From: Ephemerocybe angulata
Lineage: Eukaryota; Basidiomycota; Agaricomycetes; Agaricales; Psathyrellaceae
Reading direction: 5' to 3'
Length of the DNA stretch: 64,000 nt
Assembly (NCBI GenBank): GCA_013368325.1
Contig: JAACJK010000001.1
Span: 2,232,001-2,296,000, forward strand
Under the pieces are notes generated by a model that saw only the letters and a list, made by a program, of their open reading frames with translations, had not been told where the DNA came from and did not search any database. The number at the start of each line of letters is the position of its first letter. Position 1 is the first letter of the stretch. Below are positions 24,490 to 36,600 of this stretch, piece by piece. The position numbers and the translations under genes are program-made.

Positions 24490-25592
24490 CGGGATGAGAA
24501 GGCTAAGATTTGGTTTAAAAAAGTATATGACATTTAGCTACTACAAGAGTTATAAGGCTACAAGAAGTACTTCCTCCCTGCGTCGTTGGAGGCAAGCAGA
24601 AATCGCAGAGGGCGGTAATGGACCACCCACGTTGTTGAATAGGAGAAAAGGGCGTGGGGGCCCGCGAATTGTTGGTGGGGAATTGGCTGGGGCCGGTTGT
24701 AAGCGAGGAATGTTGCGGGTGACGTTGGCGCGGTTGTTCGCCTGGTTGGACGCGTGCGAGAAGTGACGGATAACTCGTTCGCGCTGTCGAAGGCGAGCGA
24801 TGGGCGATGGGAATGGTGTTGGGTTCATTCGCGTCGTTGGACACGAGCCGATGGTGTTGGGTTCATTCGCGTCGTTGGACACGAGCCGTGGTGGGAGACG
24901 ACGTGAGCAAGGGGTGCTCGGTGCGGGGGAGCCGGCGGTGGTGGGCGCGTGCGGTCGTTGTCAAGGTCAGGCAGGGACGAGGAGGAGAGTCGTCACGCCA
25001 AGTGCTCTTCGCTTGATCCAAGTAGAGGTCAACAGCATTGGTAGCAGCCAAGGATAGCTCAGCGTTTCCGACGACGAGGATTGCGAGGATTGTGTTTGCG
25101 AGGGCATAACGGTCCTTGTAGAAAGTGTTCTCAGTCAAGCGATCGCGATGGATGACCTCGTGGTGCTCGGGCTCGAAGTCGAGCGAGAACAACTGCGTAC
25201 CTTCGTCCTGTTAGCAAGCCCCAAGTTGACCGTAACGCGATATATCAACTTGGACATGTTCTTCTTGATCTTGGCTTGAGTGACCTTTGCGGGCCCTATT
25301 CAGAAAAAGGAATCTGGATACGCACAAGGCGGATTCAGAGTTAATCATGCCCTTGTCTCCGGTGGCCCTTGTACGTACAAATATATGTCAGGAAGAACGT
25401 CGAAGAGCTCATCTGGATTATAGTCGCCGCGCCAATCGGGCGTAGCCTCGAGCCTATAGAACTATGAGAAGCAGCGCAAAGGAGATATTCAAAGTTTGCA
25501 AGCCAGGTAACGGGTGCAACGCGGAGGACCCTCCGGGCGACGTCGAGAGGGCGAGAAGGAGAGTTCGCATCCGAAGATGGAGGGAATCAACA
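24490..25592 (-). pseudogene. gene fragment T, left inverted copy
   Basis: This is an inverted near-identical copy of 56154-57240. The minus strand shows exon-like pieces: DWRGDYNPDELFDVLPDIYL, then TQAKIKKNMSKLIYRVTVNL, then a longer one with HHEVIHRDRLTENTFYKDRY (24863-25192). They lie in separate frames with GT/AG sites between. No known domain is recognised. The homology ends at about 25592, next to two hairpins. Confidence 0.5.
24813..24888 (+). repeat. 38-bp tandem duplication
   Basis: Two identical 38-bp units, each from atggtgttggg to acgagccg. The inverted copy at 56154-57240 has a single unit, so the duplication is younger than the inverted duplication. Confidence 0.75.
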
Positions 25593-25603
25593 GGCCCGAG
25601 GGT

Positions 25604-25633
25604 GGAAGTTGGATTCACGCGAATCCAACTTCC
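25604..25633. repeat. perfect hairpin, 13-bp arms
   Basis: ggaagttggattc and its exact reverse complement are separated by acgc. It lies about 12 bp outside the end of the inverted duplication T. Confidence 0.8.
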
Positions 25634-25657
25634 CATTCTTCTCCTCCCCACCAGCAT

Positions 25658-25690
25658 GAACCGACTTTGGAGCGAATACAAAGTCGGTTC
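25658..25690. repeat. perfect hairpin, 11-bp arms
   Basis: gaaccgacttt and its exact reverse complement are separated by an 11-base loop. It follows the hairpin at 25604-25633 after 24 bp. Confidence 0.75.
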
Positions 25691-26689
25691 GTTCCTCGTC
25701 GCATTGAAAAGCGATGACGAATCACGTTTCACCCAGCACCCAGCCGTCGCCACGGTTCTCAACCCCGCCCTCCCACCGCGATGGTCGCCACTACCAAGCC
25801 TCCACCGCGGCCAACCTCGCACCCCGTCTTTTCACTGAACAACGACGACGGCTCTGGTCCCCACCACCACCTTCGACACGATGGCGGATCTCGATGCCAC
25901 CTGCCCTCGCATTGAAGCAGGACCATAACTCTCGTCTCCGCCACACCTCACTCATCGTCGCAATGGTTTTCCCCTAGACATCGCACACTCTGACGCCGCG
26001 CGGACGAGCGGCCGCAGCTCTCGACGCTCGTCTTTGTCACCTCACCCGTCGCTGCACCGAAGTACTTCGAAACGACGATGCTTGGTTCAGGTCCGTGATG
26101 CACCAGCGCACTCTACCACAGCACCGTCCCTCCACTGAACTCCCCTGGGGCCTGTTAACGATGGTCGGGATTTCGTGTATGTGGGGCTGGTACTCACCGT
26201 TGTTGACCTGGTCAGCTGACCGGAGATGCGGGGGCGGCGCTGCAGTTGCCCTCGCAATTTTCGAGGTGAGTGGAAGTGGGTGCGATGGGACTGGGTTTTG
26301 ACTGGCTCCGTAGGCTCTTGTGACTACAAATTGACCCGTGAGTGTGTTTTGGGCACGGCGTTCGGAAATTTCGCTTACCTTCGTCGGTCCGCTTCAGGCG
26401 GTACATCACAGTGGGTCCTTTCTGAGAGGGTTGAAAGGGGTTTCCATGAGTTCGCGCAAAACAATGCCCATGCCGGATCAAGGAGGTCGGGAAGGTTGTC
26501 GATGCAAAGTTCCAGCCTTCGAATACCCTGTTACTCTATCTCAGGTGTTCCACGAAGGAGAAGGGTAGGAGCTGCATGAGGAAGGAGAGATGGGAAGGGG
26601 ATGTGCTGTGAGTCACAATGGGGCGATGAAGCAAAGCTCAACAATCACCTCGGAAGTAAGTTGACGGTTGAGGCTCTCAAGCACCTCGG
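25691..26689. other. no supported gene
   Basis: Pro/Arg-type low-complexity open frames occur on both strands, without domains or consistent splicing. Confidence 0.4.
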
Positions 26690-26970
26690 GAAAGCAGGGG
26701 TAGGACAGCGCTGTAAAGGATCTCGAATCGACCACCGCCCGTATCAATAGCTCGGAATAGGGCCCAAAGGAGAATGAAGTGGTGAGTTGGCTTCGCCGCT
26801 TCGATGCTTTGCGGGAACCGGAAAACGATCCATGAACAGTTCAGAGGGCTGGGAGGCGAAGATAGGTTCATTTAGGACAGGAAATGCAGCAACAGCACTG
26901 AACACCATCTTGAAAAGCCGGATAGTAGCCCTGGTCATCGTACTCCTTGCCAAGGTGTAGCAGCTTACCT
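26690..26970 (-). pseudogene. gene fragment U, left inverted copy
   Basis: On the minus strand a stretch around MVFSAVAAFPVLNEPIFASQ matches 51685-51760 on the plus strand in inverted orientation. In the right copy U is joined directly to S; here it is separated from S by about 3.4 kb. The frames are broken. Confidence 0.45.
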
Positions 26971-27056
26971 CGGTTCGCCGGCAAAGGGGTCCCGAGTTCA
27001 AGGCCTACTTCGTAACCGAACGTCAAGAATGCGAGGAGTTGTGCTACTATTTCGGT

Positions 27057-30000
27057 CTTTCGGGCGTCCTGAGATCCGTCGAAGGATTTGAGCGGCTCTG
27101 GCGGTGAAGGTACACTGCAGCGGCGAGGGAAACGCGTGAGAGGGCCGGTCAGTAAGTCCTGGGTCGAAGCTGGGTGAATACAGACACAGGGCGAGTAGAT
27201 AGAGAACCCAGGACTCACCTATGCTCACATACCACGCAGAGCCTCTCCTCTGACCTTTCTGCGACGAGCGAGGGCAGCTTGGGAGTCGAGTTTCAGTTCC
27301 ACGTTCTGTTATTCACAATTTGCGGTGCTCACCTTGGGGTATAGAATCTCCTGCATATGCGGGAGTAGCAGCGGTCGGGTCTGGATCTCGTTGAGAAGAC
27401 ACAACCGAGCTCGCGCACAGAGTCGGCTTCATGTAGGAGCCGATGCCGCAGAAGGGAGGGTGACCATGATGCTGGGATCCTGTCAAGTAGCTGGGGAAGA
27501 AGTGCAAGGCGCAGATGGGTGGAGCAGCGCGCCCAGCTCCTACGCTTTCCGAGTACCAGGCGCGCTAGGTGTCCTAGTCGGGTCTAGACGGACATAAACG
27601 AGATGTCGAGGCGATCTGCACCTGGAGAAGGAGGAATGACGCGATTAGAGACGATTTAGACTGAAAGTGTTGTTCGAGAGACGTACCTGAGTAAGCGTAG
27701 CGACGTAGGTGTAGATTGAGGCCGACTTGCTCGGTTCAAATGGCCAATTCCTGGAGATGGGAGTAAGACAAACCGTCGGATGTCAGATTTGGGACATTCC
27801 GTCGGAGGCAAAAATCCTGGGAACATGTGCTGGTCCGACTTGGCATTTGCCTGCCCCTGCTCGGAGGGCCCACTCACCTCTTCGGTGAGGGATCTAGCCA
27901 AATCGTCCCCAGCCAGCCAGCTATCCACAACCTAAGCAGCAAGACAAACGAATTGAACATTTGAGCTCGGACACGGGATGAGAAGGCTAGGATAGCACGT
28001 CGATGATAGGAGCCAACCTATACAAATACAATGGGCGAAATCTAAGAATGTAAGAATAATAAATACAAGGCCACGCGTGCTGGAGAAGGCGACGTGGAGT
28101 TGGAAGGGATGGATGAAGACCAGGACAAGGGCGAAGGGGAGCGCAAGGGCAGGATCACTGGCACATTTTCTTCAATGTAAGCTCTGGGTTGGGATAGGGG
28201 GAGGGACTGACCTGAGATGCGGATCTGGATTCGTACATCTTGCTGATGCTCCTCGGAAGCCAGAATACGCGTGCATTCGCTTCAGTGTGAGTGCAGGATG
28301 GGAATCTGGGAAGGACGATGTCCAGGCACTCGTCCCCCTTGCTGATGCTTCTCGAAAACGGTCTTTACGCGGGACTCGAAGAATCCGAGCTCTCGAAAGG
28401 GTGTTATGGGAGCAACACGAGTCAGCGAAATCGCGCTATGCTCAAGGAGCTTGATGCTGGGGTTCTCGTCGCGATTTGGGACAGAGTCGGAGCACGGCGG
28501 TAACCGTCTCTCGGCAGTATTCGTGCGTTGACGATATCTACACTGATGACAACAATTATGGTGACTGTAGGCATATGCTTCACAAAGGGAGGACTCACTC
28601 GAGGGCCGACCATTGCTGAGGCAGATGTGTATCAGAACGCCTCCGGATCCCTTGACTGCTCCCTTCACTGCCGTCGTCGTCTGCGCTCGGAGGTTCAAGC
28701 TCTACGAAGAGATTCGTTCAGATCTTGGAAAAGATCGAGACGAGACAGGGCATTTACGGACTATCAGATAGACAAACGACCGGCGTACCCCAGGTGCGGC
28801 TGAGGGTCGTGGTCGTCGCATCGCGGTCCTCCTTGGGTCCTGCAAAACAATTGTCGGTAGGTACGCGAGGTTCTGTTGGTGTAGCGATGCTGGTGAGTCG
28901 AGCCTAAAGCATATGGCAGGTGGGTCAGCTAAACTGAATCAAGAGGGGTTCGATGCGGAGGTACCGCGATGTCCAAGCCACCCGGAACGCTCCTGGACCT
29001 CGTCCATTCGCGGAGCCGCCCATGAGGCACACAAGCATGGGATATGGGGTTGCCCGTTGCGCCTTGAGATACGTTGTCGAGGCTGTGGGGTAGGCAACGA
29101 CGGGGAAGGCGGACTCTGCGTCTTGTGCACATGCGTGTGTTGAGTTGGATTCGGCGTGCTGAAACCAAGTACAGTTAAGAAAGAGAATCGGGCCTGTGAT
29201 TAATGGCATACTCACGTACCTTGACTTTAGGGCTCACTAGCGCCCACTCCCACTCCGGGAGTGCACAGGGCGAGTTCTTACGCAGCTCATATGGCCATCC
29301 TGGTGTACGCTTTCTATCTCTGGAATCAGGCCTGTGATTAATGGCATACTCACGTACCTTGAGTGGAGCTGCTCTCAGTGACCTCGATGGTGGGGTGTCT
29401 GGAGTCTGAGGGGCGAAGAATTGGTAAGTGTGAGCGAATCTTGCGAAGCTTCGAGGCAGACCTTCCACACTGCGGCTCGTGCGTCCCATTGGCAGACCGA
29501 ATCCAGGAGCCATTTAAGCGCATGGAACGCGATTCTGCGACTGTTTCCAGTATATGGTGAGGCCGTTCGTCTTGAGATGGGTTCTCGAGGCCACGGGGTC
29601 CGTACCGACGGGGAAATTCGTACCCTGCACCTCGTGCTCGCCCGGCATAGGTGTGTTTCCAACACCGGCGTGCTGCATCCAGAAAGAAGTAAGCCGGGTA
29701 GTTGCGCTTGTGGTAGGTTGCAGACTCACGCACCTTGAGAGGGGCGTGTAATACTCGAGAGGGTACAGAATCTCGTCGAAAGGTTCATTCCACTGTATGT
29801 CGTCCGTTCAAAGTTTGTGGGTGATCCTCGTCCTTACCTTTCCCAGAGTTCAGAATAGGTCGATAGTACTAGAACCAGTCAAGCAACGAGATGGAGGGAA
29901 GAGAGCAGTGTTGCGCTCTGGCAGGAGCGCTCGCAACGGAGTTGGAACCCTGGGAATATATCTACATTTCTGGATTTTCGGATCGTTCTGACAGATCCGA

Positions 30001-30135
30001 CAGGATTCGGAGCCGATTCGGACGCCCAGGCGAATTAGCGCCCAGCCTGCTTCTCACTTCTTTGTGTACTTACCTGATGGAAGTCGCGAAGTACGAGAAG
30101 CTACGGTGCGAAGGTACTCGGCGCTTAAGTTCGTT
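27057..30135 (-). repeat. R-family copy D, with an insertion
   Basis: It has the complete block order of copies A and B in the same orientation, including the AACG insertion. It carries about 450 bp of extra sequence near 28760-29210. A short block (ggcctgtgattaatggcatactc) occurs twice, near 29194 and 29326. Several deletions relative to A and B lie around 27500-27850. Confidence 0.6.
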
Positions 30136-30852
30136 CACGCCGCCATCCCACTGTTTAGCTCTCAACGTTTCCAGGTACGCCTGACAAATTAAAGACTCGG
30201 CTCGTCGGCGGGAACTCCAGTGTGGGTTGCTATTGCAAGGCTTGGCTCAAGGTCCGGCAAACCCCCTCTCCGCCTGTACGGATATCGGACCTAGCGATGT
30301 CATCGTCTCATAAACTACTGTGATAAAGCCCCTGGGGCGCATCGCGACCTTCGCCGTCGAGATGAACGAGCCAGAACGCCCCTTGCCGTCAACGGATCCC
30401 CTGGGTCGATTCGGTACTCCTCTAAGGTGCGTTATACCTCGCTCTCATCTGATAGCAGGCTGATATTGTCATAATTTAGTATCACTCATAGAGGTGGTGA
30501 TGACGATGAAGCTGGTGGTAACAAGTCTAGGGCCTAGTAGCCGTCGTCTCAGTCGGGGTCACCGCCTCGGCGACTCTGACACACTCCATCCTCACTACTC
30601 TGACACACTTTGCGAGTTCCAATACGCCGTCTCAATATCCTCGGAACGACGCGTATCGACAAGGAGGATCTTCATGCGATGGAGAGCGAAGCTTCGGGCC
30701 CCTACGCACCTTTTCATCGGTCTTCCATAAGGCCCCCGTACAGCGATCGAAGACACCAAAACGTCGCAGATATCAAGATAAAATAAGGCCTTTAAAAGTT
30801 AAGACCTTGATATATTGTCTACAATGTACGCTGAGCCCTACGCTATCTAAAT
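30136..30852. other. no firm gene
   Basis: A possible small plus-strand exon (30361 onward, MNEPERPLPST) ends at a GTGCGT donor near 30427, and another open frame follows at about 30530-30850. The frames do not join with the splice sites I can see. Confidence 0.25.
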
Positions 30853-31828
30853 CTACATTTTCAGGCGCGATTTGACGAGCACTTTCTCTGTCAGAAACAA
30901 TCCTCGAAATGGGGAGTCCGTCGCACCGTTGCTTTCCTCTGCATATGAAGGAAAGTAACGATCGTTATAAGAATCTACTACACGCTTCAAAACATCGCAC
31001 AGCGCGAAGTTGACCACAGGAATCTTGTTTGTCTCGAATCTGCACATGGGGCACGAATATGTGAAGAGGTTAGTTGGTCGCTCGCCATGACGTTGGACGC
31101 ATCTGATGAGCCGTCGTAGTCCTTCGTCAGACTGTGGGATTGACTGGCATTCGCTCTGGTGATGACCAACATGTGCCCTAAGGCGGAACCGTCGCAAACG
31201 CTCGAGGAGGGAGGCTTCGAAGGTCCTTCGCAGGCATGATGAACAGAAGCTGTGGCCGCATCCAAGGCTAATGGGCAACGATGTTAGAGTAGCTCAACTT
31301 CAAGGTAGAACTCAAACCATCCACCTACATGTAAGGCTTCGACATAAAGGCTGCGCAGATACCACAAGACCCGGCTTCTTCCAGCGCCTTCTTTGTCCTT
31401 TCAATGACCTCCGCATCTGAAGCCCCGATTTTGGCAGGTTCGATGGGCCGAACAGGTGTCGCCCTTTGTGTGCCCACCTCTTCCGAGATGACTTCCATTT
31501 CGCGTCCAGCTGCGGCTAGACGCCCAGAGGTCGAACAGAAGGACTGACAAGACTTCGAGGAGGTTGGACTGTCGTTCGTGGGTAGAAGAGAGGTTGATGG
31601 GGCTACGTGAGGGTCTGGACGGGTAGTTCGACGCCGAGCATGAGCATAGGTACGGAGCAGGGGACGAGGGGTCGGAGAACTGAAAGTAGGCTCGTTACGA
31701 GGGGATGTGCCTGAGTTCAAGATATGCTTTATGATGAGACGCTCCGAACGGCGTGGGGATGAGTGGTTGGGAAAGTAGGGGGTGAAAACGTCGGGTCTTC
31801 GTGCAGATGCAGGGAGATCTTTCGGCAT
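30853..31828 (-). CDS. RING-finger protein, two exons, 304 aa
   Basis: Exon 1 is 31828-31329 and exon 2 is 31267-30853. The 61-bp intron (GTAGGT donor, ATTAG acceptor) rejoins the frame inside the RING at KPYI/LGCGHSFC. The N-terminal 150 residues are Ser/Pro/Arg-rich. RING ligands in order: CGIC (155-158), Cys170, His172, Cys175, Cys178, then CPMC (239-242). About 60 residues separate Cys178 from CPMC and include extra His and Cys, longer than in typical C3HC4 RINGs. The probable role is E3 ubiquitin ligase. The gene converges on nothing obvious; its upstream flank has no gene. Confidence 0.7.
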
Positions 31829-32431
31829 TGAGGTGCGCGTTCAATCCAGCCACTGGCAAGCAGTGCATCCTTTAAATGCGGCCTACCAATCCGACCACAG
31901 TGGCTATCGACGTGAGGTAGCCTCATAGAAAGCCTGAGCAAAGGGTGCAACGGTACAAAGAGAATATGCAAAGTCGGAGGGTGAAAGGAGCGTTGTCAAA
32001 GGAGCGTTGTCAATGTCTGATGAAAAGGAGGGCTCCAGCTGGCCCCAGGCGTGGCAGCACCAGATGTAGGATTTGATCCGTCAGATTACTTTGCAAAACC
32101 GTTCCAGAGCATGGAAGCCGCCGTGGTGGCTTTCGAGCCTGGCTCACATTCAGCCTTAACTTCCAGGCGGTCACACTTGGTTGTGACGGTGTCTCATCGG
32201 ACATACCAGAAGCCAGGACTACAGCAAGCTCACCTCGTCGTCGTTCCACTAGAACCCCTTGATTCGAAGACATACTTGGCGTCACCAGTATTAGTACTGA
32301 ACAATGATCACTACTCAAGGCTCGATACTGGATGATTTTCGAGAACGAGGCTAGAGTTTGTTAAAGGTAATGTGGCGTTCCTAGTATACAGTCTGAATCC
32401 CCTCTTTAGTACTAGTCTGCTGCCTCCTGGC
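31829..32431. other. intergenic, no supported gene
   Basis: Only short, probably accidental open frames occur between the RING gene and the cut gene ending at 32432. Confidence 0.4.
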
Positions 32432-33255
32432 TCAGTGGCTGGGCTCCGCTCCACCGCCGCTGGAAACCGACCTACTAGTACAAGGATATGTCAGCTGATT
32501 GAACGAGCACATCTTGTTCGAAACGCACTTAGCAACGACCAGACGCAGCTCTGTCTCTGGGTACTCCTCATCGTCCTCAGCTATACTACAATGGTTAGTT
32601 GGAAAGTTAGTGAAAAGGCCTAAGACGCACTGATAAACTCCCCAGAGACGGACACGGAACTGAGACGGATTCAACTCAGTAAAGTTCCCAGGAAAGGGCG
32701 CGTTAGAGGTACTTACTCTCCGCCTCCTTCGATGTCCAAGGCATACTGATCTCCAGGGAACAACCGGATATTCAAAGCTCCATTATCGATCTACTTCTCC
32801 GTCAGCGACAGCAGCTTAAGATAGCGTAGGTCACTCACCCGATAGGGAATGAGCGTAGCGACGCTCATACCGTCGTCCTGAGGAAGGCCGTTGACCATCC
32901 TGGTCACCATCAGACGACAGAGCCACCCAGCCTGGTTAGCATCAGATTTTCTGAGGGCCAAAGGAAGGATAGCGCGTTTGATGACCATCGGTGCACCAGG
33001 CTTTATAACCGTGGAATACTTTCGCTTCACCGTGCAAAACCTGCGCAGCGATGATGCATGATGGTTAGTCCCTACCGATACCTTGACACTTGTAAAGCAA
33101 CGCACCAAAAGCCTTTGGAGTCGAGGTAGTCGGTATTTGACATCACAGAAGTTGGAGGTGAGATAGGCGGCAGATTGTAATATGTTGGGCTGAGGCGTCC
33201 AGAGGCGATTATATATATCATCTCGTGATCGTTTTACCTTTGTCGTCAAGTTGTC
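32432..33255 (-). pseudogene. unidentified gene cut by the retrotransposon (3' part)
   Basis: The minus strand is open from the target-site duplication (33255) to a GTGAGT donor at 32838. Smaller exons follow at 32790-32717 and beyond, ending with an acidic stretch (EDDEEYPETELRLVVA) and a stop at 32432. Two intron phases fit well. No domain is recognised. The coding frame runs straight into the 3' LTR boundary, and the expected upstream part lies beyond the element at 43119 onward, so the insertion interrupted a transcription unit. Confidence 0.5.
33251..33255. repeat. target-site duplication, left (ttgtc)
   Basis: ttgtc immediately precedes the LTR start at 33256 and recurs immediately after the other LTR at 43119-43123. 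Five base pairs is the usual size for Ty3/Gypsy integrases. Confidence 0.9.
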
Positions 33256-33459
33256 TGTGACAGAAGACTCCGTCGTGGACGGTGAGTTCTGGCACACGCA
33301 CGAGAATCAACAGAACGGGTTAAAGCAGTGAAGATTCTGAGTATCTACTTATCGCAGTACATCAGTATATATACTAGTGATGTCCAAACAAAGCACAAAC
33401 AAAGTCGGCACGAGGGCTGCCGACGGGATCATGAGGAAAGCGAACTCTAATTCGTTACA
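33256..33459 (-). repeat. 3' LTR, 204 bp
   Basis: Read on the plus strand it starts TGTGAC and ends GTTACA, forming short terminal inverted repeats. A TATATATA stretch at 33366-33373 is a candidate promoter element. It reads as identical to the LTR at 42915-43118. Confidence 0.95.
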
Positions 33460-33470
33460 TTCGCCCTCCT
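33460..33470 (-). other. candidate polypurine tract
   Basis: On the minus strand AGGAGGGCGAA directly precedes the 3' LTR, the place where plus-strand DNA synthesis is primed. It is short and interrupted by one C. Confidence 0.5.
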
Positions 33471-33602
33471 GGTATTCGAAGAATGCCACAAAATGAACAA
33501 GTCCAACGAGTGAATGAGAAAGAATGCGAAACGAGTTGGACGGGGGTGAAAAGTGAAAGAACGGGGTAAGCGCGAGGTGCGACTGATGTCCGCGATGGGT
33601 GG

Positions 33603-36600
33603 CTAGCCAGGGCCCATTTCTTCGTCGACATCTCCAGGAATGGAGACAGGGGTATCGCCCCGACTGTACTTCGGACGGTCCTGCTTGTAGTGTGCGACTT
33701 TTGGCGCGGCCGAGATACGGTCCTGAAGCGGGACGTCGCTGGTGAGACTTGCGTCGTTCAAGTTGGTAGTCGAGCCGGCGCGCTTGTTGCGAGGTTTGGA
33801 TTTGGTGATCTTGCGCCGCTCGACGGGGTTCTTAGGCTTGTAGGGGTTCTTGTGTTGATGATGACGCGTGTAGTTGGCCCTGGACGAAGACTGATAGGTG
33901 CGTTTGACAGAATGATCGCCCTGATCAACGTAACGCAACGGGGGAAGAGTGGTATGAGCTGGCTGGAAGTTAGGCATAGCTGCGGTGGACGCAGGCGCAG
34001 CGGCAGGGACTGGAATGGGAATTGGGGTGGTAGCCGAGGGATCAAGCAAAGCGCGGATGCCCATGGAACCGGCGAGAGCAGCCGTAGTCCATAAGTTGTC
34101 TTCGATGGACGCGCGAGAGTATTGATCACGCGGGGTGGCGGCAGTGCTGCTGGGCGCCTGATTCGCGGTAGATCGTGCGGGGAGGTTGGCAGGCGAGAAC
34201 AGAACGTCTTGATCGAAGTTGAACAGGTTAATGTTCATAGGGAGGCCCGGGGTCTGGATTTTACCATCGGCGTCGACATAGGCGAAATAGTGAGCGTCGG
34301 GGGCGTGCTCGCGGATTTGATCCTCGCCGTTGGGGTGATCGTAGACACGGGTGGCTGGGTGAAGTTCATTCCAGAAGGAGTGAGCCTCTTCATAGGCGAC
34401 TGGGTAGGCTTCCGGGATGGTTCCACCACGCAACATGCCATCAGCCTTGCACCACAATTGGACGAGGGCAGACGGCACGATCCACGGCTTGCAGACGGAC
34501 CGATTCCATCCCGGGGCGTGAAGACCGACAAGGTCTCGCGAGATGCGTACAAATCCAGACGACGCGAAGGGTGGGTATTTGGTGGCAGTGGGATGAGGTT
34601 CGAAGGGGTAGCGCGCCCAGTACGTAGAAGGGCGCGCCGGAGTCGGAGCAGGACGATTTTTGGTGAACTTTAGAGAGGAGAGGACGGAGCCGTCGAGCTT
34701 AGAGTATGAGTCGGGCATGAAATGGGGCACGTCTCCGAACGTGGGCTCATCATTAAAATATTGCCCGTGCTCGTCAACAAAAATCACGCTCGCTAGGCTG
34801 ATCTCAGGGTCATCACGAGGCAGTGTGCCCTTGCCAGATGGTAGTTTAGTAATGTTCGAGACTCCGAGCGCTTCGAGATAATTCTGAAGCGCTTGTACCT
34901 CGCGAAGCTGATGGTAGGGCAGCCAAGTGACATCACCCGCCCTCCATTTCACCTCAAACAGAGCGTCGGATCCAGTACCCGAGTGTGAAATGATGGTATC
35001 GACAGCCCACTCAGTTTCGGGAGTGTCTTGAGGGCCGAAGGGAACAATCTGCGAATCTAAGCGCCCAGGAAACAACCTATCGTTGTTGGGCTTGTGAATA
35101 CGCAGGAGTGACGCGTGAAAAACATCGTGTACTCCTCGAGCCTTCAGCTCGGCGGGGAGCTCGACCTTGAACGAGTGGTTCTTGAAGTCTCGTGTGATTT
35201 TGTAGGGGCCGATAAATTTGGGGACGAGCTTGCGCGCCAAACCCTTTGGGAACGTTATGTTCTTAGTGGAGATGTACACGAGGTCATTTTCCTCAAAAGG
35301 TGCCACCTGGCGATGACGATTGGCCTCACGGGTCTGTTTTACGCGTGCTGACAAAATGCTGTCGTGCGCAGCCATGAGCGCCAACTTCTTGGTGAGGGCA
35401 AAATTCCGCACAGCCGGGAACTCTTCCTTAGGCGCCGAATTCCATATCATCGCACGCGGCATGTGGCCGTAGTTAAGGAAGAATGGAGCATGTCCGGTGC
35501 TTTCAGATCTGGCAGAGTTAATTGCAAATTCGACGCCCGGGAGCTTTTGGACCCAATTAGTTTGTCGGGCGTCTATGCACTGACGCAGCATCTGAGTGAC
35601 CGTGCGATTGGCCCTCTCAGTGGATCCGTCGGTCTGGGGATGATATGCAGATGACATCCTGAGCTTTGTGCCGAGAAGGGAGTGCAGTTTTTTCCAGAAT
35701 GTGCTCGTAAATAGCACGTCTCGATCGCTAATGATATTGCGCGGCACTCCGTGATGTTTGTATATCTCCTCGAACATGAGCTCGGCTAGCTCTGAGGCTG
35801 TGTGAGTCGTATGGCTTGGGATCAAATGCACCATTCCCGTCAGCAAGCATATGACAACTGTGATGCTGTCATACGTGCCATTGCGATTGCTGGATTTGGG
35901 TAAAGGGCCTACGAAGTCGACTCCAATGGACTCCCAAGGTCGAGTCGGCACGGGAAGAGGATTTAACAATCCGTAGGGCTTATGATTGGTGGGCTTGCTG
36001 CGACGGCATGTATTGCACGTCTCGCAGAATGACTTGGTGTCAGAAACCATCTCCTTCCACCAAACGTGGTCACGCAGATATTCCAGCGTCTTTGATGCGC
36101 CAAGGTGAGCCAGGAGGGAGTGCGCCTCATCAATCACGATTTCTCGCGCGCTCCTTCCGCCAATGAGAACCCGAGGAATGCACAGAGTGCGATTTCCGTT
36201 TTCTTTGAGGTAAACAAGTCCCTCATCGACTTCGAAGTTCTTGAAGTCTCTCGGATTCTCAATAATTGCTTTAAACACCTTATCCTCGGCGTATTTTCCC
36301 TTGAGTCCCTCGCACAGGTCTATGCCTTCGGCGCAGCGAACCACATCTACGAGGGAAGTGTTAGTATCTGGTGCAGGGTTGCGCTTGGATCTGGCTGGAA
36401 TGCGGATGGTAAGCTTAGTGCTGCCAGTTTGCTCTGGTTCTGTTGCAGTCCCGCCCTCCGGCTCTCGAGAACTCTCGAGAGTCTCTTCACCAACCATCGG
36501 CTCAGCCAGTGAAGCGCCGCTGTTGGCACGACTAGTCTCAACAGCCTGCGCGGCCGCAGCAGCGCGCGTGCGTGAACGCGTCACGCGGCCGCCTACCACA

